Under the pieces are notes generated by a model that saw only the letters and a list, made by a program, of their open reading frames with translations, ran no database searches and was not told the DNA's origin. 64,000 nucleotides of DNA from Terasakiella sp033100395. GTDB taxonomy: Bacteria; Pseudomonadota; Alphaproteobacteria; Rhodospirillales; Terasakiellaceae. The translations under genes were made by a program, and so were the position numbers. This document shows, in pieces, positions 53,326 through 61,370 of the stretch. The DNA lies in NCBI RefSeq assembly GCF_033100395.1, contig NZ_JAWLVJ010000011.1, forward strand, positions 62,001 through 126,000, given 5' to 3'. Positions within the stretch are counted from its first letter, which is position 1. Each line of letters starts with the position of its first letter.

Positions 53326-54060
53326 TTAATGGATGTTGGAGAGGTTATATTTTGCAAAAATTTCCGTCAGCAGTCCGGCATCCTGCAGTTTATCCATGGC
53401 CGCACGTATTTTTCCCATGCGTGGATAGGGGGCCTGGCGACTCGTTGCGAGATAAGCACTGAAACGTTGGACTGGCTGAGAATAGGTGAATTTTAAGTCT
53501 TTTAGCTCACTGGAAACCGTATCAGCGATAATTTGGTCGGTATACCAGGCGTCAACTCGGTTGGATTGCATCAGTTTTATCAATTCCCGGCCCTCCCCGG
53601 GAACTCGATGGACATGTTTGTAGCCTTGCTCATCCAACCAATTGTCATAGCTGGACTTCAACTGGACGCCGATTTGCATGTTATGGGCAGATTGCGGGGT
53701 CAGTTTAATGTCGTTCAGGGTTACAAACCGGGTGTGATGATCAAAGAGCTTGATGCTCCAGTCATAGCTTTTCGCCCGTGTCGGGGTCCAGGAAAGTGGA
53801 AAGATCAGGGACTGTGGTGTGGTTTGCGCCATGGCCTGCGCACGTGCCCAAGGCAATGCTATGATTTCAAACTTCAGCCCGGCTTCTTTCATGATTTCAG
53901 AGACAATTTCATACGCAAATCCAGGTTTGCCGGGATTGTCGACCACCACACGAGGGAAATAGGAGGTATAAACTGTAACTTTCTCAGATGCCTGTGCGCT
54001 ATTTGGCAATGCGCAGATCATACTGAATATACAGATCATACCTAGAAGTTGCTTAATCAT
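53326..54060 (-). CDS. Periplasmic solute-binding protein, family 3 (distal copy)
   Basis: This 244-residue protein has a signal peptide (IKQLLGMICIFSMICALPN, cleavage near AQA) and an SBP_bac_3-type fold. Motifs are GFAYEIVSEIMKEAGLKFEI, LPWARAQAMAQ and PLSWTPTRAKSYDW. Such proteins bind polar amino acids or similar small ligands. No permease or ATPase gene is nearby, so it may serve a distant transporter or a signalling partner. It is a tandem paralogue of the gene at 54170 and ends with AKYNLSNIH. Confidence 0.85.
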   Translation of the reverse strand: MIKQLLGMICIFSMICALPNSAQASEKVTVYTSYFPRVVVDNPGKPGFAYEIVSEIMKEAGLKFEIIALPWARAQAMAQTTPQSLIFPLSWTPTRAKSYDWSIKLFDHHTRFVTLNDIKLTPQSAHNMQIGVQLKSSYDNWLDEQGYKHVHRVPGEGRELIKLMQSNRVDAWYTDQIIADTVSSELKDLKFTYSQPVQRFSAYLATSRQAPYPRMGKIRAAMDKLQDAGLLTEIFAKYNLSNIH

Positions 54061-54169
54061 AAATCCCCTGCCTCCTTAGATTTAGTCTAAAGGGATGAAA
54101 TGAAAAATTCAAGAGTGTGATTGGCTGCTTTTTCAGCTAAAGGTAATTTGGCAGGTGAGGTTGGGAAGA

Positions 54170-54910
54170 TTATCGCTTGCTGTTTGAACGGATGCCATAT
54201 TTGGAGAAGATGGCATCATAGCGGCCGTTTTCTCGCAGTTCGTCGAGGGCTGCGATCAGTTTGTCCATATGCGGGTAGGGGGCGGCCTTATTGGTTCCAA
54301 GATAGGTTTTAAAGGTTTGGACAGGGTCACTATAGGTAAAATTTGGATCATTCAGGCGACCAATGACACCATCACCAATGATTTGATCCACAAACCATGC
54401 GTCTATTCGATCCGCGCGCAAAAGTCTGATGAGCTCTTCGCCGTCACCGCGTACACGATAAACGTTTTCATAGCCTTGTTCAGTTAACCAGTTATCCCAG
54501 CTTGATTTCATCTGCACGCCAATTGATCTTTTATGGGCAAGTTCGGCTGACATTTTAGGGTGATTGTAGGTGATGAAGTGTGTGTGATTCTGAAACAGTT
54601 GTAATTGCCACTCATAGTGTGGGGCGCGTGTTGGTGTCCAGGAAAGTGGGAATATCAGGGCTTGTGGGGTTGTCTTGGCCATATGTTGCGCACGTGCCCA
54701 TGGAAGCGGATCAATATCGGCTTCCAGGCCTGCTGTTTCAAAGATGGCGCTAACCAACTCATAGGCGAAGCCGCGACGTTCAGGGTCTTTGGTAACTGTG
54801 TTGGCAAAATAGGATGTAAAAACCTGTGCCTTATCCGCTTCGGAGGCAGTTATGGCGAGAGTATAAAATAGAAAAGCAAAGGCTATTTTCTGTATAATTT
54901 GTTTTCGCAT
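54170..54910 (-). CDS. Periplasmic solute-binding protein, family 3 (proximal copy)
   Basis: This 246-residue protein has a signal peptide (about residues 1-25, FAFLFYTLAITASEA) and the same layout as the next gene: RGFAYELVSAIFETAGLEAD, LPWARAQHMAKTTPQALIFP, LSWTPTRAPHYEW, and WDNWLTEQGYENVYRV in the second lobe. The two share these motifs in register, so they arose by duplication. Gap between them is 109 nt. Ligand unknown; no transporter partner in the window. Confidence 0.85.
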   Translation of the reverse strand: MRKQIIQKIAFAFLFYTLAITASEADKAQVFTSYFANTVTKDPERRGFAYELVSAIFETAGLEADIDPLPWARAQHMAKTTPQALIFPLSWTPTRAPHYEWQLQLFQNHTHFITYNHPKMSAELAHKRSIGVQMKSSWDNWLTEQGYENVYRVRGDGEELIRLLRADRIDAWFVDQIIGDGVIGRLNDPNFTYSDPVQTFKTYLGTNKAAPYPHMDKLIAALDELRENGRYDAIFSKYGIRSNSKR

Positions 54911-55009
54911 GACAGGTTCAACTCCATGCGCATAATTCTATATGCTGTTTTCCCAATATTCAACCACTGGATAAGGTTGATTTCAAATAATATGATTTTT
55001 TTGGCAAAA

Positions 55010-55040
55010 CAAAACGGCCCTCAACTTTGTTGAAGGCCGT
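55010..55040 (-). terminator. Rho-independent terminator of the aminotransferase/mmsA unit
   Basis: A 12-bp stem with an AAA loop (55014-55025 with 55029-55040; one G-U pair on the minus strand) is followed on the minus strand by TTTTGTTTTG. It lies 15 nt after the mmsA stop. Confidence 0.9.
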
Positions 55041-55055
55041 CGAATTATGGTTATT

Positions 55056-56546
55056 TTACTTCATGGTAGGCATTATGAAATCGGCACCGCTTCGAATGCC
55101 TGTGGGCCAGCGGGTGGTGACGGTTTTTAGTTTGGTATAGAATCGCACGCCTTCTGCGCCATGGATGGCATGATCGCCAAAAATGGATCGCTTCCAGCCA
55201 CCAAAGCTATGGAATGCCATGGGCACAGGGATTGGCACATTGACCCCGACCATACCGACCTGAATACGGCTGGTAAAGGTGCGCGCCGCATCGCCATCAT
55301 TGGTGAAGATGGAGGTTCCGTTGCCAAATTCGTGGTCGTTGATCAGATTGACAGCTTCATCAAAGCTCTGGCTACGCACGATACTGAGGACAGGGCCAAA
55401 GATCTCTTCGCGATAGATTTTCATTTCAGGTGTCACATGGTCAAATAAACATCCGCCCATGAAGAAGCCTTCTTCATGCCCGCCAACCTTTAGGTCACGG
55501 CCATCGACAAGCAGTTTTGCACCTTCTTCAACACCTGTATCGACATAGCCTTTCACTTTTTCCAGATGATCACGGGTGATCAATGGTCCCATTTCAGATG
55601 TGGTGTCCAGACTAGGGCCGACGTTCAGGTTTTTCAGGGCGGCTTTCAGTTTTTCATTCAGACGGTCAGCCACTTCATCACCCACGCAAACCGCAACGGA
55701 AATCGCCATGCAGCGTTCTCCTGCTGAACCGTAGGCTGCCCCCATCAGGGCGTCGCATACCTGGTCCAGGTCCGCATCGGGCATAACGACCAGATGGTTC
55801 TTTGCCCCACCCAGGGCCTGCACTCGTTTGCCGTTGGCCGTGCCCGTTGCATAGATATATTCGGCAATGGGGGTGGAGCCGACAAAACTGATGGCGTCTA
55901 CGTCCGGGTGTGCCAGTAATCCGTTGACGGCTTCTTTATCGCCATTCAGCACATTGAAAACCCCGTCAGGTAATCCGCATTCCTTTAAGGCCTGTGCAAT
56001 CCAGAGTGCGGCAGACGGGTCGCGCTCACTCGGTTTCAGGATGAAGGTATTACCGCAGGCAATGGCGACGGGAAACATCCACATGGGCACCATGGCGGGG
56101 AAGTTAAAGGGCGTAATTCCAGCCACAACACCCAGGGCCTGACGCATAGAATGGCTGTCCACGCCTGTGCCGACATTTTCGGTGAAATCACCTTTTAACA
56201 GGTGGGGAATGCCGCAGGCAAATTCGACCACTTCCATACCACGGGTAACTTCGCCTTTGGCATCACTGAAGACCTTGCCGTGTTCCTGTGAAATGATTTC
56301 TGCCAACTCGTCAATGCGTTCATCCAGCAGCATTTTGAATTTGAACATCACGCGGGCACGGCGAAGGGCTGGTGTTTCTGACCAGGCGGGGAAAGCGGCT
56401 TTGGCTGCAGCGACAGCATCGTTCAGTTCGGCGTCATCCGCGAGGTTGAGTTTATTGGTGACTTGTCCAGTTGTCGGGTTAAAGATATCGGATGTGCGCG
56501 TTGATGTGCCATCGCGGTGTGAGCCGTTAATAAAATGTCCTAGCAT
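55056..56546 (-). CDS. mmsA: CoA-acylating methylmalonate-semialdehyde dehydrogenase
   Basis: This 496-residue aldehyde dehydrogenase converts methylmalonate semialdehyde or malonate semialdehyde to propionyl- or acetyl-CoA, releasing CO2. It has the N-terminal HFINGSHRDG, NAD-binding FVGSTPIAEYIYATG, and catalytic Cys in GSAGERCMAISVAV. The MmsA-type KNHLVVMPDADLDQV is also seen. ATG 56546 is chosen because AAGGAAG lies upstream; an earlier ATG at 56591 falls in the previous gene's end. It follows the aminotransferase by 22 nt, fitting a beta-alanine or 3-aminoisobutyrate route. Confidence 0.93.
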   Translation of the reverse strand: MLGHFINGSHRDGTSTRTSDIFNPTTGQVTNKLNLADDAELNDAVAAAKAAFPAWSETPALRRARVMFKFKMLLDERIDELAEIISQEHGKVFSDAKGEVTRGMEVVEFACGIPHLLKGDFTENVGTGVDSHSMRQALGVVAGITPFNFPAMVPMWMFPVAIACGNTFILKPSERDPSAALWIAQALKECGLPDGVFNVLNGDKEAVNGLLAHPDVDAISFVGSTPIAEYIYATGTANGKRVQALGGAKNHLVVMPDADLDQVCDALMGAAYGSAGERCMAISVAVCVGDEVADRLNEKLKAALKNLNVGPSLDTTSEMGPLITRDHLEKVKGYVDTGVEEGAKLLVDGRDLKVGGHEEGFFMGGCLFDHVTPEMKIYREEIFGPVLSIVRSQSFDEAVNLINDHEFGNGTSIFTNDGDAARTFTSRIQVGMVGVNVPIPVPMAFHSFGGWKRSIFGDHAIHGAEGVRFYTKLKTVTTRWPTGIRSGADFIMPTMK

Positions 56547-56568
56547 AGTTTCTTCCTTTCTTTGTCTC

Positions 56569-57876
56569 TTAATCGATGGCGCTGAGCACATCGCGCAGGG
56601 TTTGCATCATAAAATCAATTTCATCTTTCTCGATGATCAGCGGGGGGGACAAGGCAATGATGTCGCCGGTGACCCGGATCATCAGGCCGCGATTGTAAGC
56701 ATCAATCATCGCATCAAAGCCGCGTTTGCCTGCATTGGCTTCCAGTTCAATCGCACCCACCAGACCGATGTTGCGGATATCAATGACGTTCTTGCAATCA
56801 CGCAGCTGGTGAAGGCTGTTTTCCCAGTAGGGGGCGAGATCGGCGGCGCGTTCAAACAAGCCTTCTTCGCGGTAGATTTCAAGTGTTGCCAGACCGCAGG
56901 CAGCAGCAATGGGGTGGCCGGAATAGGTATAGCCGTGGAACAGTTCGATGGGGCTATCTGCCTTTTCCATCATGGTGTTATAGATATGATCGGCGACAAC
57001 GACGGCCCCCATGGGGATCACCCCGTTGGTCAGGCCCTTGGCGCAAGTGATAATGTCAGGCTTCACATCGAAATAGTCAGAAGCTGTTGCTGTGCCCAGG
57101 CGCCCGAAGGCGGTGATGACCTCGTCAAAGATCAAAAGGATGCCGTGTTTGGTGCAAATCTCGCGCAGGCGTTTGAGGTATCCCTTGGGTGGGATCAAAA
57201 CACCTGTTGATCCGGCCATGGGTTCCACGATGACACAGGCGATGTTGCTGGCGTCATGAAGGGTAATGATATTTTCCAGCTCGTTCGCCAAGTCAGCGCC
57301 ATGGTCCGGGCAGCCTTTGGTGAAGGCATTGTCAATCAAGTTATGGGTATGAGGCAAGTGGTCCGCCCCTGTCAGGAGTGCGCCAAAATACATGCGGTTT
57401 TTAACGAGGCCCCCAACGGTAATTCCGCCAAAACCTGTTCCGTGATAGCCGCGTTCTCGACCGATCAGGCGGGTGCGGGTGCCTTCGCCATTGACCCGGT
57501 GATAAGCAAGGGCAATTTTCAGGGCACTATCGACAGATTCGGAACCGGAATTGGTGAAGAACACATGATTCATCCCTTCCGGGAACATCTCTGCGATCTG
57601 ATTGGCAAGTTCAAACGCTTTTGGGTGACCGAACTGGAAAGATGGGCAGTAATCCAGTTCAGCGACTTGCGCCTGCACGGCCTCACGAATTTTGGGGCGG
57701 TTGTGCCCGGCGTTGACGCACCAAAGGCCTGCAGATGTATCCATGATCAGGCGACCGTCCTCGCTGGTGTAATGCATCCGGTCTGCGGATACCAGAATGC
57801 GTGGGTCTTTTTTAAACTGCTTATTGGCGGTAAAAGGCATCCAATAGCTGTCCAGATTGTTGGGGCGTGTGGTCAT
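56569..57876 (-). CDS. Omega-amino acid--pyruvate aminotransferase (class III)
   Basis: This 435-residue PLP enzyme is of the class III group, most like beta-alanine--pyruvate aminotransferases. N-terminal YWMPFTANKQFKKDPRI is typical. The PLP motifs are FTNSGSESVDSALKIAL and LIFDEVITAFGRLG, with the Schiff-base lysine in TCAKGLTNGVIPMG. Its product, malonate semialdehyde, would feed the MmsA enzyme encoded next. Divergent from the XRE-cupin regulator, whose likely operator lies between them. Confidence 0.92.
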   Translation of the reverse strand: MTTRPNNLDSYWMPFTANKQFKKDPRILVSADRMHYTSEDGRLIMDTSAGLWCVNAGHNRPKIREAVQAQVAELDYCPSFQFGHPKAFELANQIAEMFPEGMNHVFFTNSGSESVDSALKIALAYHRVNGEGTRTRLIGRERGYHGTGFGGITVGGLVKNRMYFGALLTGADHLPHTHNLIDNAFTKGCPDHGADLANELENIITLHDASNIACVIVEPMAGSTGVLIPPKGYLKRLREICTKHGILLIFDEVITAFGRLGTATASDYFDVKPDIITCAKGLTNGVIPMGAVVVADHIYNTMMEKADSPIELFHGYTYSGHPIAAACGLATLEIYREEGLFERAADLAPYWENSLHQLRDCKNVIDIRNIGLVGAIELEANAGKRGFDAMIDAYNRGLMIRVTGDIIALSPPLIIEKDEIDFMMQTLRDVLSAID

Positions 57877-57991
57877 CGCTCACTCCTTTATTTAAAACTT
57901 GTCAATGAGTGTGAATTGTTTGTTATTTCTGAACAAGTCTGTTTCTTTTGATTGTTAACATGTTGAAAAATAAGGGATGAAGGTGTAGAGT

Positions 57992-58015
57992 GTTCAAAAT
58001 ATTGAACGATTGAAC
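57992..58015. promoter_or_regulatory. Candidate operator of the XRE-cupin regulator
   Basis: GTTCAA (57992-57997), TTGAAC (58002-58007) and TTGAAC (58010-58015) lie just before the regulator's ribosome site. The first two form a 6-bp inverted repeat with a 4-nt spacer. The position in the divergent gap (57877-58028) suits control of both the aminotransferase unit and the regulator. Confidence 0.5.
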
Positions 58016-58028
58016 AAGGGGGGTCAAA

Positions 58029-58580
58029 ATGAGCGACCTGGACGTGGGCTTAAGGCTGAAAACCGTGCGGGAAATGCATGGGCTTTCTCAACGGGCATTG
58101 GCTACCAAAGTCGGTGTGGCCCATTCCACTTTGTCCTTGATTGAATCCGGGACGTCAAACCCGTCTGTCGGGGCGTTGAAACGCATTCTGGATGGCATCC
58201 CGATGGAGCTTTCAGAATTCTTCAGCTTCGAAATGGAAAAACGGGAAAGCCACTTCTTTCGCGCGAACGATCTGGTGGAGATCGGCAAGGAAGGGATTTC
58301 CTATAAGCTGGTGGGGGCTTCGGTCAAGAACCGCACTATTCAGATGCTGCATGAAACCTACGCACCGGGTACCGACAGTGGTCGGGTGATGTTAACCCAT
58401 GAAGGCGAAGAATGCGGGGTGATTATTGCCGGGGAGCTGGAAGTTACCGTTGCCGGGCGGAAGAAAACATTGCGTGCGGGCGAAGCCTATTATTTCGATA
58501 GCAGCCTGGAACATCGTTTTCGCAATACGGGCAAGGAAGAATGCGTGCTGGTGACGGCCTGTAGTCCAGCGACTTTTTAG
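58029..58580 (+). CDS. XRE-family regulator with cupin domain
   Basis: This 183-residue protein has a helix-turn-helix at about residues 7-60 (GLRLKTVREMHGLSQRALAT, recognition helix near HSTLSLIESGTSNPS) and a cupin ligand domain at about 105-178 (GEECGVIIAGELEVTVAGR, YYFDSSLEHRFRNTG). Members such as PuuR control polyamine and amino-acid catabolism. AAGGGGGG lies 6 nt before the ATG. The gene is divergent from the aminotransferase/mmsA unit and precedes the decarboxylase, so it probably senses a substrate of that pathway. Confidence 0.92.
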   Translation: MSDLDVGLRLKTVREMHGLSQRALATKVGVAHSTLSLIESGTSNPSVGALKRILDGIPMELSEFFSFEMEKRESHFFRANDLVEIGKEGISYKLVGASVKNRTIQMLHETYAPGTDSGRVMLTHEGEECGVIIAGELEVTVAGRKKTLRAGEAYYFDSSLEHRFRNTGKEECVLVTACSPATF

Positions 58581-58682
58581 GAAATCGGGGACAATCTTAT
58601 CTAGCGCTATTCCTATCGATAATGTACTTTTGCGATATAAATATAAAATTTATACAATTTTAAACATATCCGTCGGGAAAAG

Positions 58683-58697
58683 ACACTTTCAAAGTGT
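58683..58697. promoter_or_regulatory. 15-bp palindrome before the decarboxylase gene
   Basis: ACACTTT-c-AAAGTGT is a perfect inverted repeat 25 nt upstream of the TTG start, inside an AT-rich promoter region (58600-58700). It may bind a regulator or form a small hairpin in the leader. Confidence 0.45.
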
Positions 58698-58722
58698 TTG
58701 TGTTTTATAAGGAGGAATAGAA

Positions 58723-60111
58723 TTGGAAGACGTAGACGTAAAAGAGACATTCACCGAGCGCCCTTATCCCAGCTGTTATCGTACTGGGTGGTTTCCGGCG
58801 CCACACAGCGAAAGCTGGTTACAGTTTCACGAAACGATCATTGAAAAGATCAAATGTCACGATAAGGCCCTTGATCCAACGGTTCAGGATTTGCTGGACT
58901 TTCTGACGGGTGATCCGGTGGTTGCACAATTGATGGCAACCGCGTGTCGACAAAATACGGCGCTTTATGAATTGTCGAAGAAGGGGCATAAGCATAAGGA
59001 AACGGACGGGGTACCGATTCCATTTATCGAAGATGCAGAATTTTTTGCCCTGATGTGTGATGTTTTACTGACGACCTGGCCGCACTTTATCAATGACGAT
59101 CTGGTGGGGTTGCCCTTTTCAGCCTATACGGTCGGGATCGATCCGACGCTCGCGGGTTCCCAGCTTTTGGGGCTGCCGCAATTTAACGAAAAGATGAAAC
59201 CGGTTTTGGACAAATGGCACACGTTTCTGGGGACGCGCGCGTCTGCGGGTGGCTTTGCAGTGGAAGGGGAGCAATGGCTCTCTGAAAAGGCGAAGAAAAG
59301 TTATAAGTTCGATCTCTGGAAAAAAGATAACGAAACGTTGCCCTACTGGAATTCCTGGAACTCCTTCTTCACGCGGGAGTTTAAAGAGCCGGAAAAAGAA
59401 CGCCCGATTGCCGCACCTGATACAAATCAGGTTGTTAATTGCCCCAATGATGGCTCGCTGTTCCGCTGGGATTGGGATGTTGGTGCGGATAATCCATATT
59501 GGTTCAAGGACATGCAGTATTCCATCCGCGATATCTTAAGCTCGGATGATCCGGCGCAACAGGCGGTCATTGATCAACATAATCTGGTGGATATTTTCCA
59601 AGGGGGGTATGTGTTCCAGACCTATCTGAATCCTTACAATTTCCATCGCTGGTGGGTACCTGCAAATGGTGAGGTTCTGTTTGATCCGATCTCCATTCCA
59701 GGGGCTTATTTCAACAAACTGGTTCTGCCGGATTACGGCGGGGCGACAACCGCATCTTTGCCCTATCTGACAGAAGTCAATGCCCGTGGTCTGATCGTGA
59801 TTGATACAGGAGAATATGGGCGCATTTGCTGCATTCCGTTAGGCATGAGTGAAGTCTCTACCATCTCATTTGACAAAGACATGAAGAAAGGTGCAAAGGT
59901 CAAAAAGGGCCAGGAAATGGGCATGTTTAACTATGGCGGTTCTTCCTTTGTGATGATTTTTGAAAATCTGCTGGATAAAGAATTGGTTTTTATAAATGAC
60001 AAGGGAAAACGTTATCCGCAACAACCTGCGACGGCGACCAACAGTGCGGGAACTGGCGGCGAAGTGACCGAGATCGGCGCGCAGATCGGGGTGTGGTATA
60101 AACGCAAGTAA
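58723..60111 (+). CDS. Pyruvoyl-dependent decarboxylase, phosphatidylserine decarboxylase superfamily
   Basis: This is a 462-residue protein. The first 170 residues resemble the PSD-associated domain found in non-canonical members (LLDFLTGDPVVAQLMATACR). The catalytic domain follows from about 190 and contains the self-cleavage motif GGSS in FNYGGSSFVMIFEN. Cleavage before Ser407 would create the pyruvoyl group. There are no membrane helices, and the protein is larger than membrane phosphatidylserine decarboxylases, so an amino-acid or other small substrate (as for tryptophan decarboxylases of this group) is likelier. It starts with TTG 58723, with AAGGAGG 7 nt before. It lies downstream of the XRE-cupin gene. 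Confidence 0.85.
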   Translation: MEDVDVKETFTERPYPSCYRTGWFPAPHSESWLQFHETIIEKIKCHDKALDPTVQDLLDFLTGDPVVAQLMATACRQNTALYELSKKGHKHKETDGVPIPFIEDAEFFALMCDVLLTTWPHFINDDLVGLPFSAYTVGIDPTLAGSQLLGLPQFNEKMKPVLDKWHTFLGTRASAGGFAVEGEQWLSEKAKKSYKFDLWKKDNETLPYWNSWNSFFTREFKEPEKERPIAAPDTNQVVNCPNDGSLFRWDWDVGADNPYWFKDMQYSIRDILSSDDPAQQAVIDQHNLVDIFQGGYVFQTYLNPYNFHRWWVPANGEVLFDPISIPGAYFNKLVLPDYGGATTASLPYLTEVNARGLIVIDTGEYGRICCIPLGMSEVSTISFDKDMKKGAKVKKGQEMGMFNYGGSSFVMIFENLLDKELVFINDKGKRYPQQPATATNSAGTGGEVTEIGAQIGVWYKRK

Positions 60112-60215
60112 ATGGAAAATGGGCGGGGTGGAAGCCTCGCTCATTTTTTATTTGTCCTTTGGAATGATTCAAGTTATGCAGGAAATCTTAATTCCTGACC
60201 AAAGAGACAAGTATA

Positions 60216-60839
60216 TTGATCGATCTGACATTGCTGGCCCTGTTTTTGCCAACTGCCTTTTTTATCTCCATCACACCCGGGATGTGCATGACCCTGTCTT
60301 TGACGTTGGGGCTGACCATTGGTTTGCGCCGCACGTTTTGGATGATGTGGGGGGAACTGGTCGGTGTGGGACTGGTCGCTGTCTGTGCGGCCATCGGGGT
60401 TGCGACGATCATGCTGGAATTCCCCAGTTTCTTTACCGCCTTTAAATGGATTGGCGGACTTTATCTGGGCTGGCTGGGGTTTCAGATGTGGCAGTCACGT
60501 GGACGAATGGCGATTACGTTGGATGAAAATACCCGTGCGGATGTGTCGCGTTCTGCCCTTGCACTGCAAGGGTTTGTGACTGCCATTGCCAATCCGAAAG
60601 GCTGGGCGTTTTTTGCAACGTTATTGCCACCGTTTCTGGATGCGTCAAAACCAATGACCCAGCAGCTGATTGCCTTGGTGATTATTTTGCTGAGTGTGGA
60701 ATTTATCTGCCTGTGTCTTTATGCTGGCGGTGGGCGCTCCATGCGTCATTTTCTTGAAAAAAGCGGCAATGTCAAAACCATGAACCGGGTGGCTGGTACG
60801 CTGATGGTTGGTGTTGGTATCTGGTTGGCTTTTGGTTGA
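60216..60839 (+). CDS. LysE/RhtB-family amino-acid exporter
   Basis: This 207-residue membrane protein has about six helices. The N-terminal FLPTAFFISITPGMCMTLSL is the LysE/RhtB signature, and QGFVTAIANPKGWAFFATLL is the conserved middle segment. It exports amino acids or related metabolites; substrate unknown. It appears to start with TTG 60216, with AGAGACAAG upstream. It follows the decarboxylase by about 100 nt and may export its product, but no shared operon signal is visible. Confidence 0.88.
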   Translation: MIDLTLLALFLPTAFFISITPGMCMTLSLTLGLTIGLRRTFWMMWGELVGVGLVAVCAAIGVATIMLEFPSFFTAFKWIGGLYLGWLGFQMWQSRGRMAITLDENTRADVSRSALALQGFVTAIANPKGWAFFATLLPPFLDASKPMTQQLIALVIILLSVEFICLCLYAGGGRSMRHFLEKSGNVKTMNRVAGTLMVGVGIWLAFG

Positions 60840-60847
60840 TCCACACC

Positions 60848-60918
60848 GTCATTCCTGCGCAGGCAGGAATCTCTTTGGTTTTATCAGGTGAATAGATCCC
60901 TGCCTTCGCAGGGATGAC
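60848..60918. repeat. REP-like palindrome pair, copy 2
   Basis: ATTCCTGC-gcag-GCAGGAAT (60851-60870) and ATCCCTGC-cttc-GCAGGGAT (60896-60915) are bounded by GTC and GAC. The first stem is identical to that of copy 1 at 12410-12429. The element sits between the ends of the LysE-type gene and rnpB, which converge. Confidence 0.85.
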
Positions 60919-60935
60919 AGTTCCTTCCAAAAGAA

Positions 60936-61338
60936 AAGTCAGGTGGTCTGTAAGCCGGGTTCTGTCCCCCTGTTTGCACAGGATAGATGATCATTCGTCT
61001 GGGATGACTGTTGCCAGCCACCTCACGCGACACACCCGGATGCGTGATGTGAATATGCATCTGCGGCCCGTTGAATCCGCCGTCCATCCCTATTCGGTCT
61101 TGCTTCCGGTGGGGTTTACCGTGCCCCTTCTATTGCTAGACGGGCGGTGCGCTCTTACCGCACCCTTTCATCCTTACCACGCGTTACGCCGAAGCTTGCG
61201 TGGCGGTTTGCTTTCTGTGGCACTTTCCCTAAGGTCACCCTCGCCGGACGTTATCCGGCACCGTATATCCATGAAGCCCGGACTTTCCTCCCTATGCCCG
61301 TTACCAGACATTGAGCGATCATCCAACCACCTGACCGC
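60936..61338 (-). ncRNA. rnpB: RNase P RNA (class A)
   Basis: The minus strand reads as bacterial RNase P RNA, the catalytic subunit that trims tRNA 5' ends. The conserved P4 5' half with GAGGAAAGTCCGGGCTTC is at 61273-61290, and ACAGAACCCGGCTTACAG is near the 3' end. The termini pair (GGTCAGGTGG with CCACCTGAC) to form P1. Length about 400 nt is usual. TTTTCTTTT follows the 3' end and may act as terminator. Ends are estimated to within a few bases. Confidence 0.96.
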
Positions 61339-61341
61339 TTT

Positions 61342-61370
61342 CCCATAAGGCTATTTGTTGATCAGGTCAA
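61342..61370 (-). promoter_or_regulatory. Candidate rnpB promoter inside the amidase 3' end
   Basis: On the minus strand TTGACC (61365-61370) and TATGGG (61342-61347) are 17 nt apart and would start transcription near 61336, the predicted RNA 5' end. The -35 box lies within the last codons of the amidase gene. Confidence 0.5.

Noticed and set aside
60914..61348. 144-residue plus-strand reading frame
   Set aside because: It lies wholly antisense to RNase P RNA, whose conserved elements explain the sequence.
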